Assembly (NCBI GenBank): GCA_030039695.1
Contig: JASHVB010000053.1
Coordinates: 1 to 10,201, forward strand
Source: Acetobacteraceae bacterium
GTDB taxonomy: Bacteria > Pseudomonadota > Alphaproteobacteria > Acetobacterales > Acetobacteraceae
Direction of reading: 5' to 3'
Length of the DNA stretch: 10,201 bases
The position numbers and the translations under genes were made by a program. Positions 1 through 6,126 of the stretch are shown in pieces (position 1 is the stretch's first letter; every line of letters starts with the position of its first letter). A model generated the notes under the pieces. It was not told the DNA's origin. It worked only from the letters and a program-made list of their open reading frames with translations, and did not search any database.

Positions 1-2
1 TG

Positions 3-116
3 TGGGTGACGCCGGACTTGCAGGGTGGGCTGCGGCGGTACGTGGTGCTGAAGGACGCGCGCGACTGGCCGCAGGGCTCCGATCACGTGCCGGTCTGTGT
101 GGAGATTGCGGCCTAA
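3..116 (+). CDS. xth: Exodeoxyribonuclease III / AP endonuclease family, C-terminal fragment
   Basis: Only the last 37 codons are in the window; the gene begins to the left and ends at the TAA at 114-116. The fragment ends with GSDHVPVCVEIAA. The SDHxPV motif near the C-terminus is the hallmark of exonuclease III-type DNA repair nucleases: its histidine is the catalytic base that activates water for cleavage at abasic sites or 3' ends. The preceding stretch (YVVLKDARDWPQ) fits the usual lead-in to that motif. The frame stays open from the window edge, and the protein stops a few residues after SDH, as is normal for the family. Another member of the endonuclease/exonuclease/phosphatase superfamily is possible because only the C-terminus is visible. 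It converges on the response regulator gene. Confidence 0.72.
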   Translation, partial: WVTPDLQGGLRRYVVLKDARDWPQGSDHVPVCVEIAA

Positions 117-145
117 AAAACCTTTCCGGCGCGACACGTCGGAGG

Positions 146-176
146 AGCCGTCAAGCACAGCTCACAGGAGACGGCT
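146..176. terminator. Inverted repeat between convergent genes, possible weak terminator
   Basis: AGCCGTC (146-152) and GACGGCT (170-176) form a perfect 7-bp stem with a 17-base loop, in the spacer between the exonuclease gene (+) and the response regulator gene (-). No T-run follows it directly. Read on the minus strand, a run of six T (complement of 115-120) lies about 25 bases past the stem. A second short hairpin, CCCGC-TTT-GCGGG (241-253), sits just past the response regulator stop. A terminator role is inferred from position only. Confidence 0.25.
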
Positions 177-258
177 GCGAGACTCCACGACGCGCCCATG
201 ACAGCACCCTTGCCCGTGGCAGTCTCGCGCCTCGACCTCTCCCGCTTTGCGGGCGCGG

Positions 259-990
259 TTATACCGGTGCGGGCATCGCGGCCGCGGGAAGCCCCTCGGG
301 ATCCAGCCGGTAGCCGCCGCCCTCCGTCACCAACAGGCGCGCATTCGCCGGATCCGGCTCGATCTTCTGCCGAAGTCGGTAGATATGCGTCTCCAACGTG
401 TGCGTCGTGACGGCTGCGTTGTAGCCCCACACTTCGTTCAGCAGCACCTGCCGGGCCACCGCGCGCGTCCCCGCGCGGTAGAGGAACTTCAGGATCGCTG
501 CCTCTTTCTCTGTCAGCCGGATGCGCCGGTTCTTGGACGGGTCCTGCAGCAGCTTCACCGACGGGCGGAACGTGTATGGCCCGATCGAGAACACCGCGTC
601 CTCAGAATTCTCGAAAATGCGCAACTGCGCGCGAAGCCGTGCCAGCAGTTCGTTCAGCCGGAACGGCTTGGCGACGTAGTCGTTGGCGCCCGAATCGAGA
701 CCCCGTACCACGTCAGTCTCGGCGTCCGAGCCGGTCAGCATGATGATCGGCATCTTCTGCCCCTGCCGCCGCAATCGGGTGCAAAAGTCGCGTCCGTCTC
801 CATCCGGCAAGCTGACATCGAGAATGATCGCGTCGAACCGCGCATCCCTGCTGTTCAGCATGTCTTCCGCCTCGGCGACGCTGCCCGCCTCGGTGGCAAC
901 GAACTCGCCGTCGACTGCGAGTTGCTCGGAGAGTGTCTCGCGCAGCGCCGCGTCGTCATCGACGATGAGGATCGGTCGTTCAGCTGACAT
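259..990 (-). CDS. OmpR/PhoB-family response regulator
   Basis: This 243-residue two-component DNA-binding regulator has a receiver domain at about residues 6-122. The acidic pair is D11/D12, the phospho-acceptor D58 (in IILDVSLPDGDG), the conserved threonine T86 and the conserved lysine K108 (in AKPF). A winged-helix effector domain covers about 132-229, including the typical stretches RLTEKEAAILKFL and HTLETHIYRLRQKI. The start is the ATG at 990-988 because GAGGGGAG lies just upstream; an in-frame upstream extension to 1068 exists but looks non-coding. No sensor kinase gene is adjacent, so its signal cannot be read here. It is transcribed away from ribA and toward the exonuclease gene. The family assignment is firm; the regulon is unknown. 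Confidence 0.93.
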   Translation of the reverse strand: MSAERPILIVDDDAALRETLSEQLAVDGEFVATEAGSVAEAEDMLNSRDARFDAIILDVSLPDGDGRDFCTRLRRQGQKMPIIMLTGSDAETDVVRGLDSGANDYVAKPFRLNELLARLRAQLRIFENSEDAVFSIGPYTFRPSVKLLQDPSKNRRIRLTEKEAAILKFLYRAGTRAVARQVLLNEVWGYNAAVTTHTLETHIYRLRQKIEPDPANARLLVTEGGGYRLDPEGLPAAAMPAPV

Positions 991-1118
991 GTACAACTCC
1001 CCTCGCAACTGCCGGACAGAGAACAGTTTCTCCACCGGCGCATGTGGCAAAAAACAGAGCCGGAGCATATCCGCGCATCGCTCGCTGCCGAAATGGATGC
1101 ATCAGACGGCACCCGGTT

Positions 1119-1130
1119 TCGTGATCACGA
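1119..1130. promoter_or_regulatory. Perfect 12-base palindrome, candidate operator
   Basis: TCGTGATCACGA is a perfect dyad in the divergent spacer, 129 bases upstream of the response regulator start and 206 bases upstream of the ribA start. Dyads of this length in shared promoters are often binding sites for dimeric regulators. The adjacent OmpR-type regulator usually prefers direct repeats, so autoregulation through this site is only a guess. Confidence 0.3.
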
Positions 1131-1174
1131 TTCGGCGCGCGGCAGGATGGCTCACATCCTCGTGAACCCCACCC

Positions 1175-1203
1175 GAGACAACCCGGTCGTCCTGTCATAT
1201 AGT
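1175..1203 (+). promoter_or_regulatory. Candidate sigma-70-type promoter for ribA
   Basis: GAGACA (1175-1180) matches four of six bases of the TTGACA -35 box. It is followed by a 17-base spacer and TATAGT (1198-1203), which matches five of six bases of the -10 box. It would give a leader of about 125 bases before ribA. A TTGACC at 1279-1284 is closer to ribA but has no good -10 box at the right distance. The call rests on matching by eye. Confidence 0.3.
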
Positions 1204-1336
1204 CAGCCCCCGATGGAATTGCGCTCGCCCCCTTGGCGGGCTTCGTGTGACGCCCGAAATACAAGCTTACCCGCAATCTTGACCAAAATGGGCCGGCATT
1301 GTCTCCGTTTGGTGTAATCCGTAGGGCGTCGCAGGC

Positions 1337-2482
1337 ATGAGCTCTCGCCACGCCCAACCCCGCCTATCCTCCGACCCGCCGCCGCAGGGTGCACTCGCCG
1401 AGGCGGTGCAACGCCTGCGCCGAATCCATCGTGCGGTGTCCGATCTGCGCCGCGGCGTGCCTGTGGTGCTGACCGACGGCGACGCGCGACTGGCGCTGGT
1501 GGCCGCCGAGGCGGCAACCGCGCCCGGGATCAGCGAACTCGCGGCGCTAAGCACCGAACCGCCCGTGTTGCTGCTGGCGCCGACCCGCGGTGCGGCAGTA
1601 CTGCGCCGACCCGTGGAGCGTGGCGCCGACGCCATGGCCATGCGCCTGCCGGACTCGGTGTTGGAGCCAGAGGCGCTCCGCGGCATCGCCGATCCAACCT
1701 TGATGCAGCCGCGCAGCGCACGCGCGGGTGAGCCGGCGCCGCTGCCACCGCTTGCCGCGTCGGCTCTGGCATTGGTCAAGCTGGCACAGTTGCTGCCCGC
1801 TGTGCTGGCCGCGCCGTTGCGCGCCGGCGCGGTGCACGATCTGCTGGAGGTCGCTGCCGCAGACTTGCTGGCCTATCCCACCGCCTCAGCGTCCGGTCTG
1901 CACCGAGTTGCCGCGGCTCAGGTCCCGCTGCAGGACGCGCCCGACGCGCGCGTCGTTGCCTTCCGCAGCGAAGGCTCGGGGTTGGAGCACCTGGCCATTC
2001 TGGTCGGCGCACCGGACAAAGCCGACGCTCCACTGGTGCGCCTCCATTCCGAATGCTTCACCGGGGATCTGCTCGGCAGCCTGCGCTGCGACTGCGGCCA
2101 GCAACTGCGTGGCGCGGTGCGCCGCATGGCGGAAGAGGGCGCCGGGGTCTTGCTCTACCTCGCGCAGGAGGGGCGCGGCATCGGTCTGATCAATAAGCTC
2201 CGGGCCTATGCGTTGCAGGACCGCGGGCTGGACACGCTGGACGCCAACCGCGCGCTGGGCTGGGACGCAGACGAACGCAATTTCCTGATCGCCGCCCGTA
2301 TGCTGGTGGAACTGGGCATAAGCCGCATCCGCCTGTTGACCAACAATCCGGACAAGTTGACGGCGCTAGCGGCCTGCGGCGTAGAGGTCGTCGGGCGCGA
2401 GGCGCATGCCTTCGCACCGAACGGCGTCAACGACGAATATCTTGCAACCAAGGCCGCGCGCTTCGGCCACCTGCTGGACTGA
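1337..2482 (+). CDS. ribA: GTP cyclohydrolase II with degenerate RibB-like N-terminal domain
   Basis: This 381-residue enzyme opens GTP to 2,5-diamino-6-ribosylamino-pyrimidinone phosphate plus formate and pyrophosphate, the first step of riboflavin synthesis in the cytoplasm. The cyclohydrolase domain covers about residues 185-380. Zinc ligands are C240, C251 and C253 in SECFTGDLLGSLRCDCGQQL. EGRGIGL at 278-284 binds substrate phosphate, and D312 and R314 in ADERNF fit the catalytic Asp/Arg pair. Residues 25-180 resemble the DHBP synthase (RibB) layout, but the acidic DDEDREGEGD-type metal motif is replaced by TDGDARLAL, so this half is probably not active in making DHBP. That architecture is common for alphaproteobacterial RibA. 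The start is ATG with only a weak AGGG 10 bases upstream. Its stop overlaps the next gene by one base (TGATG), which suggests translational coupling. Confidence 0.95.
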   Translation: MSSRHAQPRLSSDPPPQGALAEAVQRLRRIHRAVSDLRRGVPVVLTDGDARLALVAAEAATAPGISELAALSTEPPVLLLAPTRGAAVLRRPVERGADAMAMRLPDSVLEPEALRGIADPTLMQPRSARAGEPAPLPPLAASALALVKLAQLLPAVLAAPLRAGAVHDLLEVAAADLLAYPTASASGLHRVAAAQVPLQDAPDARVVAFRSEGSGLEHLAILVGAPDKADAPLVRLHSECFTGDLLGSLRCDCGQQLRGAVRRMAEEGAGVLLYLAQEGRGIGLINKLRAYALQDRGLDTLDANRALGWDADERNFLIAARMLVELGISRIRLLTNNPDKLTALAACGVEVVGREAHAFAPNGVNDEYLATKAARFGHLLD

Positions 2483-2970
2483 TGCGCGCCTTTGTCCGTC
2501 GGGATGGTCGGTTGGTGCTGCAAGGCGTGGTGTTCCGCGCCGCGCTTGGCCGGCGCGGCCTGACCGAGAACAAAGAGGAAGGCGACGGCGCGACACCCGT
2601 CGGCCTGTTACCACTGCGCCGGTTACTTTACCGCGCCGATCGGCTGCGCCCGCCGGATTGCGCCGTGCCGGTCGAGCCGATCGCCGCGAACGACGGTTGG
2701 TGCGACGATCCGCTGTCATCCGACTACAATCGTATGGTTCGCCTGCCACAAGACGCACATCATGAGGAGCTCTGGCGCGCGGACGGGTTGTACGACGTCG
2801 TGGGTGTGTTGGGTTGGAACGACGCACCCGTCGTGAAGGGTCGCGGCTCGGCGGTATTTCTGCATGTCGCGCGGGCGGACTACGCGCCAACCGAGGGCTG
2901 CATCGCGCTCGCCCTGGGGGATCTGCTGCTCGTGCTGGCGGCGGGAGTGACCGAACTGCAGATCGGATAA
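2482..2970 (+). CDS. L,D-transpeptidase-like protein (YkuD fold)
   Basis: This 162-residue protein has the YkuD-type catalytic pattern: FLHVA with H128, then TEGCIAL with the probable nucleophile C140. NKEEGDGATPVG (30-41) and the ND.WCDDP and YNRMV stretches (70-86) are typical of the small YkuD subfamily seen in many proteobacteria. YkuD enzymes form or exchange 3-3 peptidoglycan cross-links or attach proteins to peptidoglycan. In the classic family the motif is [S/T]HGChN; here E-G-C-I-A replaces it, so the exact activity is uncertain. No signal peptide or membrane segment is visible at the N-terminus, which is odd for a periplasmic enzyme. The ATG overlaps the ribA stop by one base, so the two are probably one operon. 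Confidence 0.85.
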   Translation: MRAFVRRDGRLVLQGVVFRAALGRRGLTENKEEGDGATPVGLLPLRRLLYRADRLRPPDCAVPVEPIAANDGWCDDPLSSDYNRMVRLPQDAHHEELWRADGLYDVVGVLGWNDAPVVKGRGSAVFLHVARADYAPTEGCIALALGDLLLVLAAGVTELQIG

Positions 2971-3286
2971 GCACGTTCCCGCTGGTTGCATCACACGTTT
3001 CAGGCCGGCGCATGCGGCGAGCGCCCCGGGGTTCCGCAGCGCTTTGCGGTCCCCGCCGACCACCTCAGGGTGCCAAAGGCCTGTCTCTCTGGCAGTATTC
3101 CAAGCGGCGGAGCTTGTCGGCGGGGTCGGGGGCACAGCAAGCGATGCTTGCCGCGCCGGCATGCGTCGCAATCGAGATGCAATTCGCGACCACGGGCTTA
3201 GGCATTTCGTGCTATAGCTTTTGGCTCGTCGCAGTTTCGGTTAGCGTTTTGCCCAGCCAATGTTGCAACGTAGATCGGAGGAAACG
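2971..3286. other. Structured 316-base spacer before the dioxygenase gene
   Basis: No convincing gene lies here; ORFs on both strands lack coding features. The region is unusually rich in nested inverted repeats between 3004 and 3160, listed separately. The 3' end holds a possible extended -10 element (TGCTATAGC, 3210-3218) and the strong ribosome binding site of the downstream gene. I looked for tRNA, SRP RNA, RNase P and tmRNA landmarks and did not find them. Confidence 0.6.
3004..3160. repeat. Nested inverted repeats, possible structured RNA
   Basis: Seen directly: an outer pair GCCGGCGC (3004-3011) with GCGCCGGC (3153-3160); GGGG-TT-CCGCA (3028-3038) with TGCGG-T-CCCC (3045-3054); a perfect 10-bp pair CCCCGCCGAC (3051-3060) with GTCGGCGGGG (3116-3125); a pair TGCCA (3071-3075) with TGGCA (3090-3094); AAGC/GCTT (3102-3115); and a compact hairpin GCAAGC-GAT-GCTTGC (3137-3151). 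The second and third pairs share 3051-3054, so they are mutually exclusive, as in a switch. No terminal T-run is present. In GC-rich DNA some of this arises by chance. It could be a 3' structure of the ribA operon, a leader RNA of the dioxygenase gene, a small RNA or a dispersed repeat. Confidence 0.4.
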
Positions 3287-4234
3287 ATGCCAGTCATCAA
3301 GGTGCGCGAACTTGCATACGGCCGGCTGCGCTCGCCGGACCTCGACGCGGAGGAGGAGTTCCTCACTGCCTTCGGGATGACCCGCGCCGCGCGCACGCCG
3401 AACGCCCTCTACATGCGGGGCACCGACCCGTTCCACCATATTCACGTGACCGAGAAAGGCGAAGCGGCCTTCCTCGGCTTCGGTTGGTATGCGGGGAGCG
3501 AAGAGGATCTGCAGAAGGTTGCCGAGCTGCCTGGTGCCTCGGGCATAGAGCACACCGACGAACCCGGCGGCGGTATGCGCGTGCGACTGCAGGAGCCGAA
3601 CGGCTACACGATCGAGGTGGTGTACGGCCAGCAGGCCGTGTGGCCAATTCAGGTCGTCCGCCAGCCGTTGAACTCCGCCGCGGCGCCGTTGAACCGCGCC
3701 GGTGCGGTGATGCGCTATTGCCAGGGGCCGTCGCGCGTGAAGCGTATCGGCCATGCGGTGATGGGTACGCCGAAGAACCAGGAGACCGTGCGTTGGTTCC
3801 GTGAGATGCTGGGTCTCGTGTGCTCCGACGACGTTTATGCCGGCAGCAAGGACAACATCATCGGTCAGTTCAGCCGGGTGGATGCAGGCGATGAGTATGT
3901 CGATCACCACGCGTTCTTCTGCATGAGGAACGAGCGCACCGGATTGAACCATTTCTCGTTCGAAGTGCAGGATATCGATGACGTGTTCATCGGACACGAG
4001 TACTTGGCCAGCCGCGGCAAATTCGAACATATGTGGGGCATCGGCCGACATCTGCTCGGCAGCCAGGTGTACGACTACTGGGCCGATCCGTGGGGCCGCG
4101 TGCATGAGCACTGGGCGGATACCGATCGGTTAAACGTGCACAATGGCGGCAACCTCGTCTCGGCGGAAGAGGGACTGCGCTCGCAATGGGGCACGCGGCC
4201 GCCAGAGAAGTTTATCGGTCACGTCACGCCATAA
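3287..4234 (+). CDS. Extradiol-type dioxygenase, vicinal oxygen chelate (VOC) family
   Basis: This 315-residue protein has two glyoxalase/bleomycin-type modules, as in catechol 2,3-dioxygenase relatives that open catecholic rings next to the two hydroxyls using Fe(II) and O2. The N-terminal module is about residues 5-115; the catalytic C-terminal module is about 150-285. Likely metal ligands are H156 (RIGHAVMG), H222 (GLNHFSFEV) and E274 in DPWGRVHEHW. The segment Y-W-A-D-P-W-G-R-V-H-E fits the second half of the extradiol dioxygenase signature. The start is the ATG at 3287, preceded by CGGAGG at 3276-3281; an upstream in-frame ATG at 3260 lacks such a site. No ring-hydroxylating, ferredoxin or meta-pathway genes are nearby, so the substrate cannot be named. 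It ends 10 bases from the convergent CAP gene. Confidence 0.88.
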   Translation: MPVIKVRELAYGRLRSPDLDAEEEFLTAFGMTRAARTPNALYMRGTDPFHHIHVTEKGEAAFLGFGWYAGSEEDLQKVAELPGASGIEHTDEPGGGMRVRLQEPNGYTIEVVYGQQAVWPIQVVRQPLNSAAAPLNRAGAVMRYCQGPSRVKRIGHAVMGTPKNQETVRWFREMLGLVCSDDVYAGSKDNIIGQFSRVDAGDEYVDHHAFFCMRNERTGLNHFSFEVQDIDDVFIGHEYLASRGKFEHMWGIGRHLLGSQVYDYWADPWGRVHEHWADTDRLNVHNGGNLVSAEEGLRSQWGTRPPEKFIGHVTP

Positions 4235-4244
4235 GCGCGTTGGC

Positions 4245-4805
4245 TTAGTACGGACGATAGCCAACGATGTTGCCGGGCGGGTCGTACTCGCAAACCCACA
4301 CTTCGCGCACCGGATCGCTGGCGACGGCGCAGCCGACGTAACGCGTCGCTCGCCAGACGATCTGCGTGTAGTGGCCGCAGACGCCGGCGCAGGAATCGCT
4401 GCCAATATCGTAGGATCGCGCTTCTGCGGCCCAGGTTTGCACAACCTGCCACGGTGACGCCGCCCCCCCGCTGATGGTGTAGAGGTTCTCGCCATAAGGG
4501 TCACCCGGGCGGTGCATAAAGGTGCCGCTGAAGATCAGGCGGCGCGCCCAATCCTGCGCTACAGCGGCCAACTGCGCCGACCAGGCCAGCGGCGGATCGC
4601 CCACTCGCGCGCGAACCACGTTGTGCGCCTCGAGCATTGTCCGCGCTAGCGAACCCGGTGAGACGCTGTCGGGTGGCGGTTGTGATGGTGGCGGCCAAGG
4701 CCGCGCGGACGGGGGAGAGTTGTACGGCAAGCCGTATCCGTACGGATATTGTCCTAGTGCAACGGTCGGAATCATCAGCGATGCCAGGATGAGCAACACA
4801 CGCAT
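4245..4805 (-). CDS. Exported CAP/SCP-domain protein
   Basis: This 186-residue protein has a clear signal peptide (MRVLLILASLMIPTVALG, predicted cut near residue 18), then a low-complexity segment rich in proline, tyrosine and serine (19-50), then a CAP (CRISP/antigen 5/PR-1) domain at about 55-180. CAP landmarks are H61 (AHNVVRA), E106 (GEN), E128 (TWAAEA) and H145 (CGHYTQIVWR), the usual metal-binding tetrad, followed by VGCAVA and VCEYDPPGN. Cysteines C139, C143, C159 and C172 could form two disulfides, which fits an exported protein. Bacterial CAP proteins have varied and mostly unproven roles, so no specific function is given. The ribosome binding site before the ATG is weak. The gene converges with the dioxygenase gene and diverges from the 154-residue gene. 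Confidence 0.9.
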   Translation of the reverse strand: MRVLLILASLMIPTVALGQYPYGYGLPYNSPPSARPWPPPSQPPPDSVSPGSLARTMLEAHNVVRARVGDPPLAWSAQLAAVAQDWARRLIFSGTFMHRPGDPYGENLYTISGGAASPWQVVQTWAAEARSYDIGSDSCAGVCGHYTQIVWRATRYVGCAVASDPVREVWVCEYDPPGNIVGYRPY

Positions 4806-4952
4806 TCTTTGATCATAATGCCATGGCCGGCTCTGCAGCCATCAAAACATGTGATTGCGAGCGCTACGGCGAAGACGCAATCTGCGTTGCCAACCGATAC
4901 ACATAACGGGGATTGCCGCGGTCCCAGAGGTGTCGCAATCACGGGAGTGCAG

Positions 4953-5417
4953 ATGGACCAGGAGCATGCACATCGGGATCTGGAGGAGGTACTTGTGACG
5001 GCGGACTTGTCGCCGGAACGCCGCGCTCGCGAGGTGCAGCGCGTTCTGATCGAGCAAGGCACGGCGGCCTTCTGCATCGCGGCGGCGTCCCTGCATCAAA
5101 TCATTTGCCGCGCGACGCAAGTGCCACAGTCTCCCGAACGCCGTGCTTTCGCCGTGCTTCTGGTGCATGCTCTCAGGATCAAGGATGCCGTGCGGCCGCG
5201 GAGCAAATCGCGGCAGTTCGACCGTGATGTCTGCACGTTCGTGGAGAGCGCGCTGTTGAATCCGCTACGCCGGGCCGCCTACCCCTTTAGCGGATCAACT
5301 TACGACAAGATGCAATTCCTGTCGGGCTTGCATGCAACTCTCGACGAACACATGAAGCCATTGGAGCCCACGTTCCCACCTTGGCTGAGCGGCCTGCCAA
5401 ATACCCGACAGACGTGA
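4953..5417 (+). CDS. Hypothetical protein, 154 residues
   Basis: I do not recognise this protein. The ATG at 4953 is chosen because GGGAG (4943-4947) lies five bases upstream; the frame stays open back to 4809, but that part reads like spacer. It has no signal peptide. Helix-prone, charged stretches cover about residues 8-58 (with an alanine-rich segment TAAFCIAAASLHQI at 37-50) and 62-108. The C-terminal part contains DKMQFLSGLHATLDEHMKPL (118-137) and a proline-rich end, EPTFPPWLSGLP. The overall look is a soluble, mainly helical protein. The small XRE regulator starts 78 bases downstream on the same strand, so the two may be co-transcribed. No toxin or nuclease motif is visible. Confidence 0.5.
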   Translation: MDQEHAHRDLEEVLVTADLSPERRAREVQRVLIEQGTAAFCIAAASLHQIICRATQVPQSPERRAFAVLLVHALRIKDAVRPRSKSRQFDRDVCTFVESALLNPLRRAAYPFSGSTYDKMQFLSGLHATLDEHMKPLEPTFPPWLSGLPNTRQT

Positions 5418-5495
5418 TGCGCTGCTTGCATCGTCAAACGGACGGCACTACGTTTCGCCGCCTTTCCGCGGCCTTTCCAGATAAGGAGCCGTCCT

Positions 5496-5711
5496 TTGGC
5501 AAAGCAACCCACCCTGGCCAGCTACCTTCGCGGCGCCCGCACCAAGCGCGGATTGTCTGTCATCGATGTCGCAGAACGTACCGGTGTCAGCGCCGCCAGC
5601 GTCTATTTGTGGGAAACCGGCAAGGCGCGTCCGCGGGACGCGAACCTCGTCGCATTGTGCAAAGTACTGAAAGTGCCAATTCGTGCCACGCGCGATCTTG
5701 CGGCTCGCTAA
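5496..5711 (+). CDS. Small XRE/Cro-type helix-turn-helix regulator
   Basis: This 71-residue protein is almost entirely one Cro/C1-type helix-turn-helix domain. LRGARTKRGLS leads into helix 2 (about residues 21-29, SVIDVAERT), the turn GVS, and the recognition helix (about 32-41, SAASVYLWET), followed by GKARP and LVALCKVLKVP, both typical of the family. The start is TTG at 5496, supported by AAGGAG at 5483-5488 with a seven-base gap; no ATG or GTG gives the full domain. It has no sensing domain, so it may act as a simple repressor, an antitoxin-like regulator or a phage-derived regulator. Upstream lies the 154-residue gene; downstream is a transposase relic. Target genes are unknown. Confidence 0.85.
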   Translation: MAKQPTLASYLRGARTKRGLSVIDVAERTGVSAASVYLWETGKARPRDANLVALCKVLKVPIRATRDLAAR

Positions 5712-5761
5712 TGGTCACAGTGTGAAGCGCGTTCTGTTGTAATTACGAGTTTCGCTCCGGC

Positions 5762-6016
5762 CTATCGGCTGATCCGCCACGAATGAGACGGCCGCGGCAA
5801 AACGCTGAACCGGGCCCGACAGTCGCGGCACTGCCAATCGCCCCCGCGCGGGAGCTTCACCGAGTCCCCGATCACGCTGCTCTTCGGGCGGGCGGTCCCG
5901 CCCGGCCAGCGCAGCATCTCAAGCTGCGAGAGGCAGGCTCTCTGATCACGAAATCGCTCAAGCAAGCTCGCCAGGTCCAGGCTGACAAAACCAGGAGGCC
6001 TGCGTCGGGAAGTCAA
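5762..6016 (-). pseudogene. Decayed N-terminal piece of an IS1595-type transposase
   Basis: Translated on the minus strand, residues 12-72 of this 84-codon frame match the N-terminal layout of IS1595-family transposases: LDLASLLERF, then ACLSQLEMLRWPGG, then a zinc-ribbon region with WQCRDCRARFSV. The second zinc pair is present (C63, C66). The first pair, expected as CPxCG, reads R43-P-K-S46-S47; the codons CGC, AGC and AGC are each one base from the expected Cys, Cys and Gly codons. After FSV the match stops and the frame ends, so the DDE-type catalytic domain is missing. It is therefore a dead fragment. I could not find terminal inverted repeats or a target duplication. The match is from memory of the family pattern, not a search. 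Confidence 0.7.
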
Positions 6017-6126
6017 AAGGTCCGGAACCCACTCTGTCTCCGCGCAGGGGATTGTCTCGTCGCGGCGCTGTTCTGAACGGTGACAAAGCGGTCGCGCCGA
6101 ATTTGCGGACGCTGGCCCTCGCTCAT
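6013..6126 (-). CDS. Short ORF coupled to trmB, possibly a truncated gene
   Basis: A 37-codon ORF begins with an ATG that overlaps the trmB stop as ATGA (6126-6123), the usual sign of a coupled downstream gene. It starts [19 protein letters not shown] and is rich in arginine and serine. It ends at the TGA at 6015-6013, where the transposase-relic frame begins. One reading is that a real gene followed trmB and lost its 3' part when the IS1595-type element entered. The other is that this is a chance ORF. I recognise no family, and the frame is too short to decide. Confidence 0.28.
   Translation of the reverse strand: MSEGQRPQIRRDRFVTVQNSAATRQSPARRQSGFRTF

Larger units (their letters stand above)
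991..1336. other. Divergent spacer between response regulator and ribA
   Basis: This 346-base region lies between two divergent genes and should hold both promoters. I see a perfect 12-base palindrome (1119-1130) and a candidate promoter for ribA (1175-1203). A 91-codon ORF at 1042-1317 (+) has mixed third-position use, no clear ribosome binding site and no recognisable motif, so I treat it as chance. I could not match the ribA leader to the FMN riboswitch consensus. Confidence 0.6.

Noticed and set aside
1042..1317. 91-codon + strand ORF in the response regulator/ribA spacer
   Set aside because: No ribosome binding site, no recognisable motif and mixed third-position bases. It would also fill the shared promoter region.
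1210..1336. FMN riboswitch in the ribA leader
   Set aside because: I looked for the conserved FMN-aptamer segments and found none.
3001..3200. tRNA, SRP RNA or tmRNA gene in the structured spacer
   Set aside because: No CCA-end acceptor with TTCGA-type loop, no GGAA-loop SRP core and no tmRNA ends were visible.
3212..4111. 299-codon minus-strand ORF opposite the dioxygenase gene
   Set aside because: It is a histidine-rich antisense shadow. The + strand frame has complete VOC motifs and a strong ribosome binding site.
4875..4887. Small dyad ACGCA-ATC-TGCGT in the CAP/154-residue gene spacer
   Set aside because: Five-base arms are common by chance in this composition, and there is no supporting context.
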